64,000 nt of DNA. Origin: Hyperoplus lanceolatus (Eukaryota > Chordata > Actinopteri > Uranoscopiformes > Ammodytidae). Location: the NCBI GenBank assembly GCA_026929865.2, contig CM049403.1, forward strand, positions 6,160,001-6,224,000. The letters run 5' to 3'. The translations under genes were made by a program, and so were the position numbers. Below the pieces are notes generated by a model that did not search any database, was not told the origin of the DNA, and saw only the letters and a program-made list of their open reading frames with translations. Numbering within the stretch: the stretch's first letter is position 1; every line of letters begins with the position of its first letter. Shown here in pieces: positions 51,766 through 64,000 of this stretch.

Positions 51766-52199
51766 GTAAGTAGCCTAGGCTTCACTGACAAACATAATTA
51801 TTTTTAAACTTTTTATTTTATTTTTAACATTCAATAAAATATAATTGTTTAGTATTCGGCTAGTGGTTATAATTATCAGTGGTTATTCAACTCAAAATTT
51901 CGAAATCATATTTGACAGTCTTAACTAGCCTATACTCAAAATATACATGATCTGACTGTTATCCATAAGGCCTGAACAAAGATAGAATAAAATCATTATG
52001 TGAAATGTAAGATAAGTCATGTCATTTCAATTCAATTTTGCCAAAACTAAAAGTGCACACTAGTGTGACCTATATTTTTCCTCAGTAGCACATCTAAAGC
52101 AAACCACAATTATTTTTTAATTTGCAATTATTTTAATTTTACAGAGAGAAGGAAACTGGGGATTTGGAACCTGCAGCAACCATCTACTTCACTTATCAT

Positions 52200-52301
52200 A
52201 TGTGTGAGTTGCTACAGTGCAGTGGCTGTCACTGGGAGTCAGATTATCCACAAAGACATTTACAGTCAACTTCAGTCAGATTGCGCGGTGCAGCCCTTTA
52301 G
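52200..52301 (+). promoter_or_regulatory. Upstream ORF in the RING gene leader
   Basis: ATG 52200 opens 33 codons ending in TAG 52299-52301, only 7 bases before the main ATG at 52309, in a different frame. If the 52,145 exon is transcribed as inferred, ribosomes meet this ATG first. The main start has a better context (GACCATGG). Confidence 0.6.
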
Positions 52302-52308
52302 TGTGACC

Positions 52309-53863
52309 ATGGTGCTGTGTGAGGACAGTGACTGCAGCGTGTGCCTCTTGCCCTACTCGCGGACTGACAGGATCCCGCGGGTGCTCCACTGCAGACACAC
52401 CTTCTGTGACCAGTGTCTGGAGACCATGTCTGTGCAGCGCAGCGGGCTGCTCACCGTGGCCTGCCCACTGTGTCGTAGAGTGACCTGCATAGGAGGAGGC
52501 CTGAGCCTGCAGGCGGCTCTCTGGGTGGACAGCACTCAGTGGGAGCAGATAGTGGAGGAAGAGGAGGAGGAGGAGGAAGAGGAAGATGGACTGAAACAGG
52601 AAGCAGAGGAGGAGAGGATGGAGAATAAACAAGAACCCTCGCTGCAAGCAGAATGGTGAGTTTACCAGTGTGGAGCAGTCACGCATGTGCACATTTACAC
52701 AAGGCGAGGATAGTTTATTTATGTTGCACATGTCATACACAGACAGAGACATTTCAAAGTGCTTGAAGAAAATAGATGAATAAAAGAAAGATAATCATTA
52801 AATAGAAGGAGCACAAAAGTCACAATAGATGCAGAAAAAGATCAAAATCACTTTGTAACAGCAGAGGAAACTTTGTCAGGTTGTGGGGCCAAAAACTAAG
52901 GTATCACGTTTAAGCTTTATCAATACAACTGCTACATTCAATTAAAAGCAGAGGTGAACACATTAAGGTTGTACGTTTAGTTTTAAAAGGTAGCAACAGT
53001 TTAGGCTGATTCAATATCTTCAGGACGTTTATTCCAGGTTAGGGCAGCTTATAGCTGTGTGCAGCTTCCCCATGTTTTGTTCTGGTCCGAGGAACAGTTA
53101 TCAGCCCGGCTCCAGATGACCTAAGACATCTGGTGGGTTCGTAGGGTGGAATCAAGTCAGAGATGTATTTTGGCCTTAGATTATTGAGTGATGTGAAGAC
53201 ACAAGACACAATATCTCTAAAACAATTCTGTGACAGACTGGTAACCAGTGTAGAAATGTGAGGACTGGTGTAATGTAACAAGGAGAAACCTCTGCCACGT
53301 TTGACGCTATCATAGGTTCAGTTTCCTTCTTGTTTATTTGCATTTACAAGCAGATGACATCATCTTACAACAGTGATCTCAGCGTCAGGACTGAAACTGA
53401 TAGAAAAACAAAGAACATGAGAATCGTATCTCTTCAACGCCAGTGTTGAATTTGAAGAATTGGAACCTGCATCCAAAAAATTCCAGCCATACCTACCCAT
53501 TCACACACCGGTGTAAATCTGTGCATTTGTCCACACAGCTTTTCATTAGCACCTCAGTGCTGCTCTCTGTCGCAGCAGTAAATCAGCCCCTAACGCAGGA
53601 ACTTTTGCTTTTCAGTGTTTCCTCCTGGCCGGCAAGAACAAAACTCAAACTGCCTGCGTTCCTCAAAAAGTTCAGTTTGACAAAACAACACCAGGAGAGG
53701 ATCGTGCCCGGCAGTAATGTGTAAGTTCAGACTTTGTGGTGAACTGTTTTAATAATAACAAGTAGACATGTAGTGAAAATGTAGACTGATGTGTCTCTTC
53801 TTTGTCTTTTAATTTAAAAGGGAAATGAAATCCTGGCGCAGGCTTTCTGAAGAGAGCCTATAG
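52309..53863 (+). CDS. Small C3HC4 RING-finger protein, probable E3 ubiquitin ligase
   Basis: Coding exons 52309-52655, 53616-53720 and 53821-53863 (stop TAG 53861-53863), all with AG/GT borders and matching phases. 164 residues. An N-terminal RING has zinc ligands C9, C12, C28, H30, C33, C36, C52 and C55 (DCSVC, HCRHTFCDQC, ACPLC). It is followed by an acidic stretch with ten consecutive Glu (83-92), then a basic tail (RTKLKLPAFLKKF) ending in KSWRRLSEESL. No membrane segment. RING proteins of this build transfer ubiquitin with an E2; the substrate is unknown. It resembles small single-RING proteins of the RNF222/RNF224 kind, but no symbol can be assigned. ATG 52309 is preferred because it directly precedes the RING and has a strong context. 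Confidence 0.85.
52700..53285 (-). mobile_element. LINE 3' fragment in the RING gene intron
   Basis: On the minus strand 53,281-53,039 encodes SLNNLRPKYISDLIPPYEPT then LITVPRTRTKHGEAA, the usual C-terminal end of L2/CR1-type reverse transcriptases. The 52,700-53,035 part reads as its 3' tail. 5' truncated, dead. Confidence 0.75.
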
Positions 53864-54225
53864 AAGGAGACAGATCAGGGACCATGTGAATAGTGACAGC
53901 TCCTCTCAGGATATGATTTGCGGACTGTAGACACCACTAGAAGACTGCAAAGGAAAGTGAAGGCCGTTAGGACCGAGGATCCATTTGTGTTCCTGTCAAA
54001 ACAGTGTTTTGTGCTCAGCCAAAGGTGCCCTGACCCCCCATTATCTATCCTGGGCTTAATTCTCCCAGCTGCTGCTGTGGGATTGGGTTCAGCTGTCCCA
54101 GAGGGACTCACACCCATAGACCCCCTGGTAACAGATGGTCTCCTTCACTTTCCAGCCACGGCTCAACATTTAATATAAGTAGATTTGTTGTTCTTAATTT
54201 ATGATAGCTAGTTGAGAAAGTATTT

Positions 54226-54231
54226 AATAAA
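54226..54231 (+). terminator. Probable polyadenylation signal of the RING gene
   Basis: AATAAA about 363 bp after the stop codon, the first canonical signal downstream. Confidence 0.55.
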
Positions 54232-54259
54232 ACTATTTTTTGAAATAGTTTTTCTGTAT

Positions 54260-56229
54260 CTGCGTATTTATTTAGTAAGTAATGCTGCTGGCTTTGGGGA
54301 GACGGCTGTCATCTGAAAGAATCATGAGCTCCAAGCAATGACGTTCTACTTTACAGCGTACATCATTTATGAAAAATTAAGTATTTAAGTGACTGAAAAG
54401 AAGTGACGCCAGTAGGCAGATTTTCTGAACAGCATAATGTGAATATTACTTTTTGTGGGCTCCGGCCACAACAATAACATGTCACAAAAGACTCAGTCAA
54501 CCGTGAAAGCAGATTATAAACTCCATTCAGTGAGCATCTGGCAAGTTTTCCAATGTTCGCAGATATTAGAAGACTGGATCATCACTTTCATGCAAATGGC
54601 TTTTGTTCCTTTGTTCTACCTTATGTGCACATACAATTTAAAAAATACACAACACGTACCATTCAGGGTAAAAATAAAAAAAGGCTTTGAATGTAGGCTA
54701 TAATCTCATTTCAAGGTCAGTGTTAAGTATTATGGTGTTTGGCGTCTTAGTCATATTAAAGTTTCTGTAATTTGCCTGTTTGGCTGCATGGAGCAAGACA
54801 TCCGTTAGTGGTAACACTGGTTTGGTGGCTAAACTAGTTTCAACAGATAGTTTCAGCTGTGCGCTTGGGAAATACACCAGTCATAGTCTGATGCATGGAG
54901 TGTCAGTCTGCCCCTGACAGTACAGTGTATGTGTTCCCACGGCTAAGTGTTAACACAATGACACATCATCTCCTCCATAATACCAAACACGGGGCTGCTT
55001 CCAACTTCTAAATGAACTGGCAATCAGCAGTGTTGGCAGACGCAGCTGCTGTCTGGAGCACGGCAACCCCGCAGAGAACAAACAAACAAACACACACAAC
55101 AGGATTGTGAAAATGGCAAGGCACCAGTTTCAGTTGCACAATGTGGCTCTCCTGCTAGTGTTGATCAATGGGATTAGGCTGGAACCGAACAGGAAACAAT
55201 TTGCGGTGCAGTTCGGAAGTGGCACAGGAAGCACTCAGATAATTGAACTATCAGTAAAATATTTAAACACATTATAAAAATACTCAATTACAAATAAGAG
55301 CATTTCAAATCGTACCTAAAGTAAGCATAAATAAAATAATGTATTAAAGCTACAGTGTGTAACTTTTTCATACAAATGAATGTAAGTTACATTCAAGCCA
55401 TCAAGTTGATTAAGCCTATCGGCTCCACAATTCTCTCTGTATTTCTCAGGATGGCAGCGTTTACAAACTGGTGTCGGTACCTCGATCAGTCAGGTAATGT
55501 ACCTGCAGCAAAGTTTGTTGGTTGGTGAGAAATCTTATAGTACAAGTACCATCAAATTGTACTGAAGCAGAGTATCCAACTGAGCAGATATTGTCATATT
55601 TGTGCACAGCAGCTTGATTTGCTCTGATTAGCAGTTATCAGAACAGGTGCCACAACATATCAATGTATTTTATAGGCGGAATTCTGGGCAGGAGTCTTTG
55701 AAACCAAAACATTGCTCAACACAGTTCCCACAGTACTGCCTGCTCACTACACCAAGCAATAGTACATTCCTTTTAGAGTATGTGTGTCAGCAAACAGACG
55801 CAGTGATGTCAATTACACAGCAATGTCTACCTTATGTTAGCTAACGGTAGCCACCAGAAGCTACTAGTCATACCAGACCACAACGTGAACAAATACTAGT
55901 TTGCGTTGACACAATTATTGCTTCATTACTGGTTACAACAGCAGTGTTTCCAGACCTTTTGGTCAGATGTTCCACCACTTTCCTATCAAATGTGCAGATT
56001 TTCAGTAATAAGAAGTGCGGATGTTGTCATAACAATATTTGATTGAGTTGCAAATGCAAAGGGTGGTAAAATCTGCATTTCTACTACAAACTGCTTGGAG
56101 CAGCACCTTACAACCATCGATTACCGTTCATCCAATACTTAAACTATCTGTGGAAAACATAGCTGGAAAAGAAGGATGGATACCTCAAATGTGTAAAGTG
56201 TTAAAAGAAAGAAAGAAAAGTACTGCACA
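54260..56229. other. Intergenic between RING gene and rab6b 3' end
   Basis: No gene recognised. At about 55,344-55,560 lies a member of the miniature transposon family also seen at 16.2 kb ('acagtgtgtaact', 'ggcagcgtttacaaactggt'), flanked on the left by TTAA. Confidence 0.5.
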
Positions 56230-58565
56230 TGACTTTGGTAATAAGACATCTTTATTAATCATTTGGAGAGACATGCTAAATCTCTGTACAGTGTGAATGG
56301 AGAGCCAGCTCTGGACTGATCAGGTCTGCTGCACAGAGCTGACAGAATATACCCCCCAGCGACCCTCCCACCCCAGGGAATAGCCATGGCCTCCATCCTC
56401 AAATGCAGACCACCGACATGCAAAGACATTTGTTGCATCAGGCTACTTGGTCCATTTCCAGGGAATGTCAAAACTGTAATAAGTAAGGGAAATAAATACA
56501 AAGGAACCGCCTACAGTAAAGGATGAATCACTTATCCTTTAAAAATTAAAATACCCATTGAATCATTTCTCAAAAAGTGCTCTCCTTACAAGGCTGTGTG
56601 ATCAGTAAAGAAAGCAGTACATTCCTGTTTCAAGATAATAAATAGGCAGCAACATAGAGGGTTGACACATCATTACATTTGTCTTCATTTGCAGGTATTC
56701 TCACTTGAAATGCAACACGTCTTTGTCATTCCCAAACCCAAAAGAGTGTTTTCCAGTCGACATCTCCTGGGACATTTGATCCAACCCTGTCTCTTAGTGT
56801 TAATTATTATTTGGCTCATTATGTGGGTTAGAAAGGTTCACTAGAGCTCCCCTTTTTTGGACATGTGTGAACAATTCATGAACGTTCTAGTCTACTCTAT
56901 GACACAGTACTCCAAAAGTTCTGGAAGATTTTCTCTTTTTTTTTTTTTTTTAAACCATGTCTCTAAGACCTACATCGTTACTCTAATTCTAAAACATGTT
57001 CTTAAAAAGTGCAGTAAGATCTTTCACTTCATTGATGAGTCAAATCAAAGTAGTGTTCTCAACACTGGCTGACTTCCCTCACCAGTACGTTATGATACCT
57101 GGCTCTAAACAATAAAACAAATCGAGAAGACTAAATTCAAATAACATTGCATAACGTCAGTAGTCAGTTAAAACACAAGCAGCAAAAGTAAACCTCATCT
57201 CCGTGGGGACACGTTACGTGACGGTTGCTATGACAATCAGACAGGTCTTAAATTAAGTGACTTTACATTTACAATGAAGCTTTTTCACATCTTCATATTA
57301 ACCTGAAAGCTCTACGTGTGCAAAATGAGTCTTCAGTCAGGAATGAAACAATGCACTGATTTACAATGTTAGCGGTCCGTGTTGGTCACAGAACCTGCAT
57401 TACAAGTCTACAGATCACCACATGGGCAGCTTTGTGTTCACAAGGCAAAGGGGTTTGGATCCTCCACTGCTCATTTACAGCATATGTGCACACTACCACG
57501 ATCACAACTACGAGATATCACACAATGCAAGGGCAGATGTCATACTGTTGTGAGTGGGGGAGTCTATGACATTCTGCCAGACAAATGGGTGATCTACATG
57601 GTGCCCTAGTGTGGCACAAATGACATGACTTGGCAGTGGCCCTCTACATAATGCCTATACAGAAAGCTCACATTTACACACACACACACACATACACACA
57701 CGACAAAGGTCAAGTATACAAATCCAGTTCAACAGCTTTCAGAAACAACAAAAAAAAGACTTGGGACTAGTCATTATCAGAGTGCATTAAGTCACTGGTG
57801 TAACGTTACCATTTACAAATTCAAACTTGTGCACACTGGCAGACAAGTACCTATGCTGAAAAACTAGGCATGCATTAGATACTGAAGATGTCTCGCTTCA
57901 CTTTGTCCTGTCACGTCTACAACGTGAAGCCATGGATCCCACAGGGATTGAAGGCAGGAGCGCTGCTGGAACCGGAAGGCTAGGTTTAGCTTCAAAATGA
58001 GGAATGTTTCTTTGTTTAGGTAACAAGCCTTTAGATGGTTGGGAGTAGGTACAGTATATAGTTATTAATAGTTGTGTATGGGTTAGGTCAGAGGTTTACG
58101 TGGTTACCATTTCTGCCTTCAACACGAGTGGGATCCACAAAAACACATCAGGAACCATCAGATCCTATCAAGCTCTCAAATGCAGAGCTTAGTTGTTCGC
58201 ATAAAAAAAAAATCCACATTCCCTGAATGTACAAAAATATACAAAAATGAAACTGGGGAAACTTCCTTTTTCTACTTAAAAAAAATTTATCCACATAATG
58301 CAATTTGGGGATGTTTTTTTATCTCGCATATTTGTCTTATTTTTTTCTTCTCTAAGTTGTAAGACTTTTTTGGCAGTTTCATTAAAAAGTAGGCTACACT
58401 ACTTTAGACCCAAATTCTCATATTGCTAGTTCCAACTGGTGACCAGTAGTCAGGTGAGGAGGCCAGATTCTCGACGTGCAAAGTCAACTGCAGGTTAACC
58501 AATAGGAAGCAACATAACAAGCATGTGGTGTAAATGGTGTTTTGATCCCATGACGGTGCTGACTA
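56230..58565 (-). other. Probable long 3' UTR of rab6b
   Basis: Runs from the rab6b stop (58566) to a minus-strand AATAAA at 56251-56256 (TTTATT on the plus strand), with cleavage expected near 56,230. No other gene intervenes and no earlier strong signal was chosen. Long 3' UTRs are known for vertebrate RAB6B. The extent is inferred and transcript data could shorten it. Confidence 0.5.
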
Positions 58566-58630
58566 TTAACAGGAGCAGCCGCCTTCAGTAGTCTGGGGCT
58601 CCTGCGATTTGTCCAACTTGATGTCGATCA
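58566..58630 (-). CDS. rab6b: Rab6b small GTPase, last coding exon only
   Basis: After an acceptor (ctcctccag, ending at 58631) the exon encodes IDIKLDKSQEPQTTEGGCSC and TAA. RAB6 proteins end IDIKL-(E/D)-KPQE...EGGCSC, and the D in LDK favours RAB6B over RAB6A. The final CxC is the double geranylgeranylation site that anchors Rab6 to Golgi and vesicle membranes, where it directs retrograde and post-Golgi traffic (family knowledge). The split codon before Ile would be Met (A/TG, phase 1), as in the family. The G domain exons must lie beyond 64,000. I found none in the remaining 5.4 kb. In human, RAB6B is a neighbour of CEP63 on 3q22. Confidence 0.9.
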
Positions 58631-59691
58631 CTGGAGGAGAACGTTAAGGAGGCTTTGGAAACACAAAGGTATTATCTCATTCGGTTTCATGCACCTGAAC
58701 GCATCAGTTAGCAGATATGAATATTATCAAAGAGGAAAGGTAGACAAAAGTGATGGGTTCCCTTCACATTTCTTTCATGTTCTTGCCACAACTGTATATA
58801 GGATATTTACAGGTGACTGTAGTACCACTTTACAACCACTGGGAGGGGCAATTTCTCATCTATGTCATTTTTTAGACCAGCCAACAGTCCAGACTATGAC
58901 TCAAAAGTAAATCACTATATGATCTACCAAATATTCATTTTATTTGAAAAGGTTTAAAATATACTCTGTCATCATATTGTTAAAGCAGTTGTTAGACATG
59001 GTGTGAGAGTGTTCTAAAAATCCTACCTCGATAAGATATTCAGCTCCACGTGAAATCCTCTCCTCTATTGTTGGTTGGGCAATAAACCCAGAATGGATGT
59101 TGGCTGTGCTACAACACTAGATGATGTATAATTGCTTGGTAATGAGTTTTTGCAGAATGATTTGTCCATTATTTTGTTTTCACTTTTTTTTTTGCACAAT
59201 TTAATACTAAGGTGTTATTCCTATTCAGTCCTGCAGAGAGTTTTTCATAACAGTGAGAAGTAGGGGCAGAAATCTGTTTTTGAGGAGTCAAGAAGTGCAT
59301 CATGTTTGAGTTCTTGTGATTTCTTCCTTATGCTTCTGCTGGTCAGTGTAGCAGCACAGCAGCAGTCCACTCTTACTATTCTGGTGAATATTATGCATGC
59401 ATAAAGAGGAGGCATAGGAAAACTGTGGCCTACATATTTAGTGTCTGGAAACATCCCACTGTGGCATTAAAATGCCCACCGTACACTGGCTGTAACAAGC
59501 AGCAGTGGATGTGTGTGTCTTCATATTTTATGGTGGCATATTTTTCCTGACATGGTAGCATCTAAATATTTAATTGTGGATATATACTTGCGTTTATATT
59601 TGGATGGGCTTCCACCTGGGGGTCGAATCTCAGAAGCAAACATTTTAAAACCATATGGGCAGCCAGCCTCAGTCCTCTGATACCTGTATAG

Positions 59692-59694
<3 letters not shown>

Positions 59695-59732
<38 letters not shown>
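59695..59732. repeat. (TG)n microsatellite
   Basis: About 19 TG units. Confidence 0.97.
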
Positions 59733-59733
<1 letters not shown>

Positions 59734-60942
59734 ACAGTCTACAGCATCTCCTGAACAGTGAGTAATGAGTCATGTTTGTGTAGAGACATATTAGCTTTCA
59801 AACAACAGATGGGTAGCTTAAAGCTGCAATAAACATCTTTCCAACATTGCCTGATTTCAAATGACAGCCAGAGGATGAAGCCTGATTAACCAGAAATAAA
59901 ACTCCACTGATATATTGTCATCTTCGAAGTTGGTATTGCAATTGTGTTAGCAAACAGTCTATCTACACACCCAGGAGATCAAAACGAATGTACTCACTCA
60001 AGCGAGAATAATAAAACTGCTTTTAAAGATCATTTATTAACAAAATAAAAGAGCGGCACCATTCTTTGATTTATTCTGCTTTCAGATTGGTGTATTAACT
60101 CAGAGGATGCACTTGATCTGGGTCAGACCCCCTCTTCACCCTCTCTCTCTACAGTGGTGATAATAACCAGCGACTCTAGGAAATCGTTCTCAGAAACAGA
60201 GCAGAGGAATGTGCCCCACAGGCCATGACATCCACCATAAATCACCGTGACCCGTTCGTCCCCAATTTAACGCTGGCAATTAATGGGGGCAGAGAATTTG
60301 ATTTTTTTTTTCATTCTGTTTCAATAGCTAGTGGATAGCTAGTGGAATTCACTATTAGGACTGGTTATCTAAAGCAAACACAAGTGGAACCACAGTGAGA
60401 AAAAGTTAAATTTTCTTCATATAATTGTTCCTTTTTCAAATTTCTTTGGTTAATTCTGTTGGCTTGCTGTAGACATCAAATGCTTTTCCATTACAGAATG
60501 GTTGCTCAATATGAGGAGAAAAGGGAATATTTTCTTCTGCACCATGCTTATTAAAGTGAGGCCTGTACGTGAAGCACTTTGAGGCTATATAACATACATG
60601 TATGTATCCTGGACTAAAGCTATTTGTGCCTTTCTCACAGTAAGATCATTACTTTTTCACAAAGCAATAACAGAAGAGGAGCTGCTCTATTAAGTGACAA
60701 TGTCAGCACAGGCACAGAGCTGCTAAGGAACTGTCTTCACCTGCCATCAATCACCTCACCTCCACCTCACATATCCATTAAGTCTCATTGAGATAGAGAC
60801 AGAAACAGCACCAAAAGATAAAAGCAGTAAAATGAATATGGCTACATGTGAGTGATGCAATATAGCCGGGAAATATGGCTGACTGCAATTAAACGCATAG
60901 GGTTTAGCTCAACAGCTGAGACGGGCTGTTCGGTTACTGTCC

Positions 60943-61347
60943 CTGCTTTCCATTTTGCATACTCTTTTCTTTTACTTTCTACATACAGCTCATCATAACA
61001 AGTATAATGTAAGCATGCAGTAGGCATACAAATGGGACACACTTTTATCTATTTATTCTATCATAACATCGCGCCTTAAGTTTGCCTCTTTCTTATACAG
61101 TATATCCATCTCATCGCTGGTTGTATTCACACGGAGGCTCCGTCTATGTGATGTTACTTCCAATGCGCAGTGTACTGTGGGTCAGAGTCACAGAAAAAGC
61201 TGCTGGTAACCACACTAAAAGTCACGACTGGGTGTAGTAGGGCAACCGGGTATTTTTAAAGCATGCTGCATCACACCACATGTATCGGGACATCCTAAAT
61301 CTTTTTCTACCATACAAAGTAGCAGAAAGTATGGGGATTGGAACGCA
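60943..61347. mobile_element. Dispersed DNA element, copy 3 of 3 (most complete)
   Basis: Begins CTGCTTTCCATTTTGCATAC and ends GGGGATTGGAACGCA; the TGCGTTCCAA-type ends are inverted. The interior aligns with 34,192-34,550 and 17,760-18,108. No coding capacity. Confidence 0.7.
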
Positions 61348-62378
61348 ATCAGAGTTTTTCTTTTAAGCTAGGCTGGACGACACTGGCTAAATGATGTCTG
61401 ATGCTCAGACATGCACAGGGAGACAAACGTAGGCATTCCTTCACTATGCCAAGGTCAGCGTCTGATTTATGTTGACTTTAGAGCAGATAAACGCTGCAGG
61501 GCTGATCTGGAGACCCTGAGAGATGGCTTCACTCTGAAGGAGTAACACACCAGCGCTGTATGCAGCACATGGTAAAATCAAAGGCAGTTTCATAATTCAC
61601 CCACAGTTACCATAGAGATGACACCCTACGTTGAGCGTTGAGGAGGAAAGGATGGACCAGTGCTGTCACATAAGAAACGATATTAAATGGTGTTGATTTA
61701 TTGTATAGAAATAGAAAAACATGTGTATAGACTTTGGTTTAGTTGCAACTTTCAGAGACAACAATATTAGTACTTGACGACAGCAAAGGTATTGGCTATG
61801 CCTGTAGGTGACACGTTATTTCAGCTGTTGGATAGTACTTTGTAAATTCAACAAGTCAAGTTGGGCGATGTTAAATGGCAGGGAGACATTTGTATTTAGC
61901 AACACAAGACAAAAAGACTGCTGCTTTGGAAGTCGTTCTGATTTGATTTTGACTGAAACAAATTCAAACATAGTAGGAGAATCTCTTAGTGGTCAGTAAG
62001 AACACAAGGCCATCATTACTTGTTACACTGTATCTTGTACCTCTTGAAGTGTGGGTGGGTTTAGCTTTCATTCTAGCCACTGAGCTTATTGTATGTTAGT
62101 CAATAAGCTCAGTGACTCTGTTGGAAAAATATTATACTTTTTTTTTAGTACGTCTCTGATAAAACGATATCAGGGGTAGTGATTTTGGAGACTATTTATT
62201 AAATGATGACAATCACTACCATATTTTTGGGCGATTGCCAGGTTGTTGTGTCGATTGGCAGTAAATGTTCAACTATATTAATAATGTATTTGGAGTTGAC
62301 ATTCCTTTTATTTATCTCCCTTCACAACAAGTGTCTGCTATACTGTATAAATGTTATGAATGCTGCATAGAAAGAAAA

Positions 62379-62380
<2 letters not shown>

Positions 62381-62458
<78 letters not shown>
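62381..62458. repeat. (GT)n microsatellite
   Basis: 39 uninterrupted GT units. Confidence 0.98.
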
Positions 62459-62462
<4 letters not shown>

Positions 62463-62906
62463 TCATATTTCAAGGACTGAAAGGCTGCATTCTTCACGAT
62501 TAAATGCTTCTTCCTGAAGAATAAAATGGCTGCAGCCCCTGACCTATCTTGAACAGGTGGAGCTGTGACATGCTCAATAACAACAGCAGATAGGAGGTGC
62601 CAGTTAGCATAGCTCTGAGAGTAGAGACTCGAGTCACTGGTTTAAATGAGCCAACCTGCCTTTCCACCATAGACAAACCTGCAGGTGGCTCCTGCTAGAC
62701 TGACTGCCCGCCCACTCATGCACTTGTCAGGCACCAGTACTAAAACACAGTTAACAAGAGAGTTGTTTAAAAACACAGGCAGCTGACAGCTATTCAAATA
62801 GACGTCAGAATGCAGAGTTCATTTCAAGAAACATTAAAATAATAAAAATGTTTCCTCTGAGTTTAGTCTATTCACATACTATTAAGAACATTATTTTTCT
62901 TTATCA

Positions 62907-63090
62907 GGGGTTGGCCACCTTAGGCACGCATGGCACACTGGCAATCAGCAGTATGCATACCCTCTCAGGGGTTGGCCACCTTAGGCACGCATGGCACACT
63001 GGCAATAAGCAGTATGCATACCCTCTCAGGGTTTGGCCACCTTAGGCACGCATGGCACACTGGCAATCAGCAGTATGCATACCCTCTCAG
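62907..63090. repeat. 61 bp tandem repeat, three copies
   Basis: 'ttggccaccttaggcacgca' starts at 62911, 62972 and 63033 (period 61). The three units are nearly identical (a single C/A change in 'caatcagc' and one G/T change near the start). The unit resembles the end of a hAT-type element ('caggggttggcc...ggcacgc...ggcac'). Confidence 0.95.
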
Positions 63091-63795
63091 CAGCATTTGA
63101 AATTGTGTAAAAAAGTACAGCCTTTATATGTGGCGTGTGAATGTACTGTTTGATTGGGTAGGCCACGCGCTCCAGCGAACATTTCCCACAGTGGGCGCTG
63201 CACGTGTCCTCAGTGCCAATATTTCCTAACGCACGCATGGTTCAGGCGCCGTAGCTGGGGGTAGAAGCCGCTCCAGTGCTGCCCGACTCGCTGGCTCTCC
63301 CCGGGGGAAGAAGCTCCAGTGATGCCCGGCGCAGTCGCCCTCTCAGCCGAGCGAATCTATACGAGCCGGCGCCCGCCTCGACCCTAGCCAGCAAGGAATC
63401 CATCGAGTTTAGTTTTTAGGGATTCAATAAATGCATCGGCCTGAAGACCCACACCACGTCACAGAACTACACAGGTGTCACTCTCCAAGAAACATTTAGC
63501 CTACTGCTGCTGCTATAAGCACAGTAAGAGATGGAACGGTATTAGAGCAATCACGCTCATTTATTTTCTTCTTCTTTTCAATTATTTTAGTCAAGTAAAA
63601 ACAAAAATCGAATTTAGAAGGGGAGCTGGCCGAAATAGCAGCTGAAGTTTGTTCATTCCTAAAGATCTTTAGTTTTAAGATTGCATGAAACTCTCCCAAG
63701 TCTTTGTTGGAAAATATCCCATTTACTTATTATATGATCAACTCATTAAATGTATTTATATACAATTATAATATATAGGCCAGGCTACTCCTCCC

Positions 63796-63807
63796 AATAA
63801 CAATAAC

Positions 63808-63854
<47 letters not shown>

Positions 63855-63859
63855 TAATA
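63796..63859. repeat. (AAT)n microsatellite
   Basis: About 20 AAT/AAC triplets. Confidence 0.97.
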
Positions 63860-64000
63860 TCTTGGTTTTATATAGTGCCTTTCAAGAAACCCAAGGAAGC
63901 TTCAATATTTAGGCTACACAAAAAAGTGATATGCCTAATGTAATATAATACAGTCACCATCCAAAACATAAAAAATACAGTGACATACATTTTGCGGTTC

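Larger units (their letters stand above)
58631..64000. other. Probable rab6b intron (continues past the window)
   Basis: No exon of rab6b or of another gene recognised on either strand. It holds the repeats listed separately and a GC-rich patch at about 63,225-63,400. That patch is followed by TTCAATAAATGC and could be a repeat or LTR piece, but it lacks supporting ends. Confidence 0.55.

Noticed and set aside
53918-54178. 86-codon frame after the RING gene
   Set aside because: Falls in the 3' UTR after a well-supported stop. It has no start context, domain or splice signals of its own.
63225-63480. GC-rich patch followed by AATAAA as a CpG-island promoter or LTR
   Set aside because: No paired end, target duplication or downstream exon supports either reading; left as undetermined.

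Overview
The window reads as teleost fish genomic DNA, probably a percomorph. It has short multi-exon vertebrate genes, long CA/TG microsatellites, several Tc1-like and TTAA-flanked miniature DNA transposons, and L2/Rex-type LINE tails of kinds common in fish. No species name can be given from sequence alone. There are no bacterial features.

Four host protein genes can be supported. (1) A small unidentified gene on the plus strand at 12.4-13.8 kb, with three exons visible and its 5' end unresolved. (2) cep63 on the minus strand at 19.9-27.7 kb. I could join 14 coding exons with consistent phases into a 685-residue coiled-coil protein. (3) A plus-strand gene at 51.6-54.2 kb encoding a 164-residue C3HC4 RING protein, with a separate 5' UTR exon and an upstream ORF. 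(4) The last coding exon of rab6b on the minus strand at 58.6 kb, with a probable 2.3 kb 3' UTR; the rest of that gene lies past the right edge. In human, CEP63 and RAB6B lie close together on 3q22, so the pairing looks like conserved synteny. Two tRNA-Pro genes with different anticodons (CGG and TGG) lie at 28.4 and 51.3 kb.

Between the tRNA genes is about 22 kb of nested mobile DNA. Its core is a large multi-exon transposon with a cysteine-rich domain, a transposase-like region and a duplicated C-terminal zinc-binding module (36.8-47.95 kb). A truncated second copy lies at 31.1-34.2 kb. The element has long, tandemly duplicated and inverted terminal units (34.6-36.05 kb and 49.2-51.1 kb) that carry Pol III B-box-like sequences. 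Its main exon is broken by a 5.4 kb composite insertion containing a 2.7 kb imperfect palindrome. I could not place this element firmly in a named superfamily, and it is the best candidate here for something poorly described.

The left 12 kb and the intergenic stretches hold two Tc1-like elements: an old one interrupted twice by LINE pieces, and a young-looking one with 0.27 kb terminal repeats and a transposase ORF broken by one stop codon. Two nearly identical TTAA-flanked elements in opposite orientation bracket cep63 exon 7. Another element ends 21 bp from a cep63 splice donor. The right 5.4 kb is probably rab6b intron.
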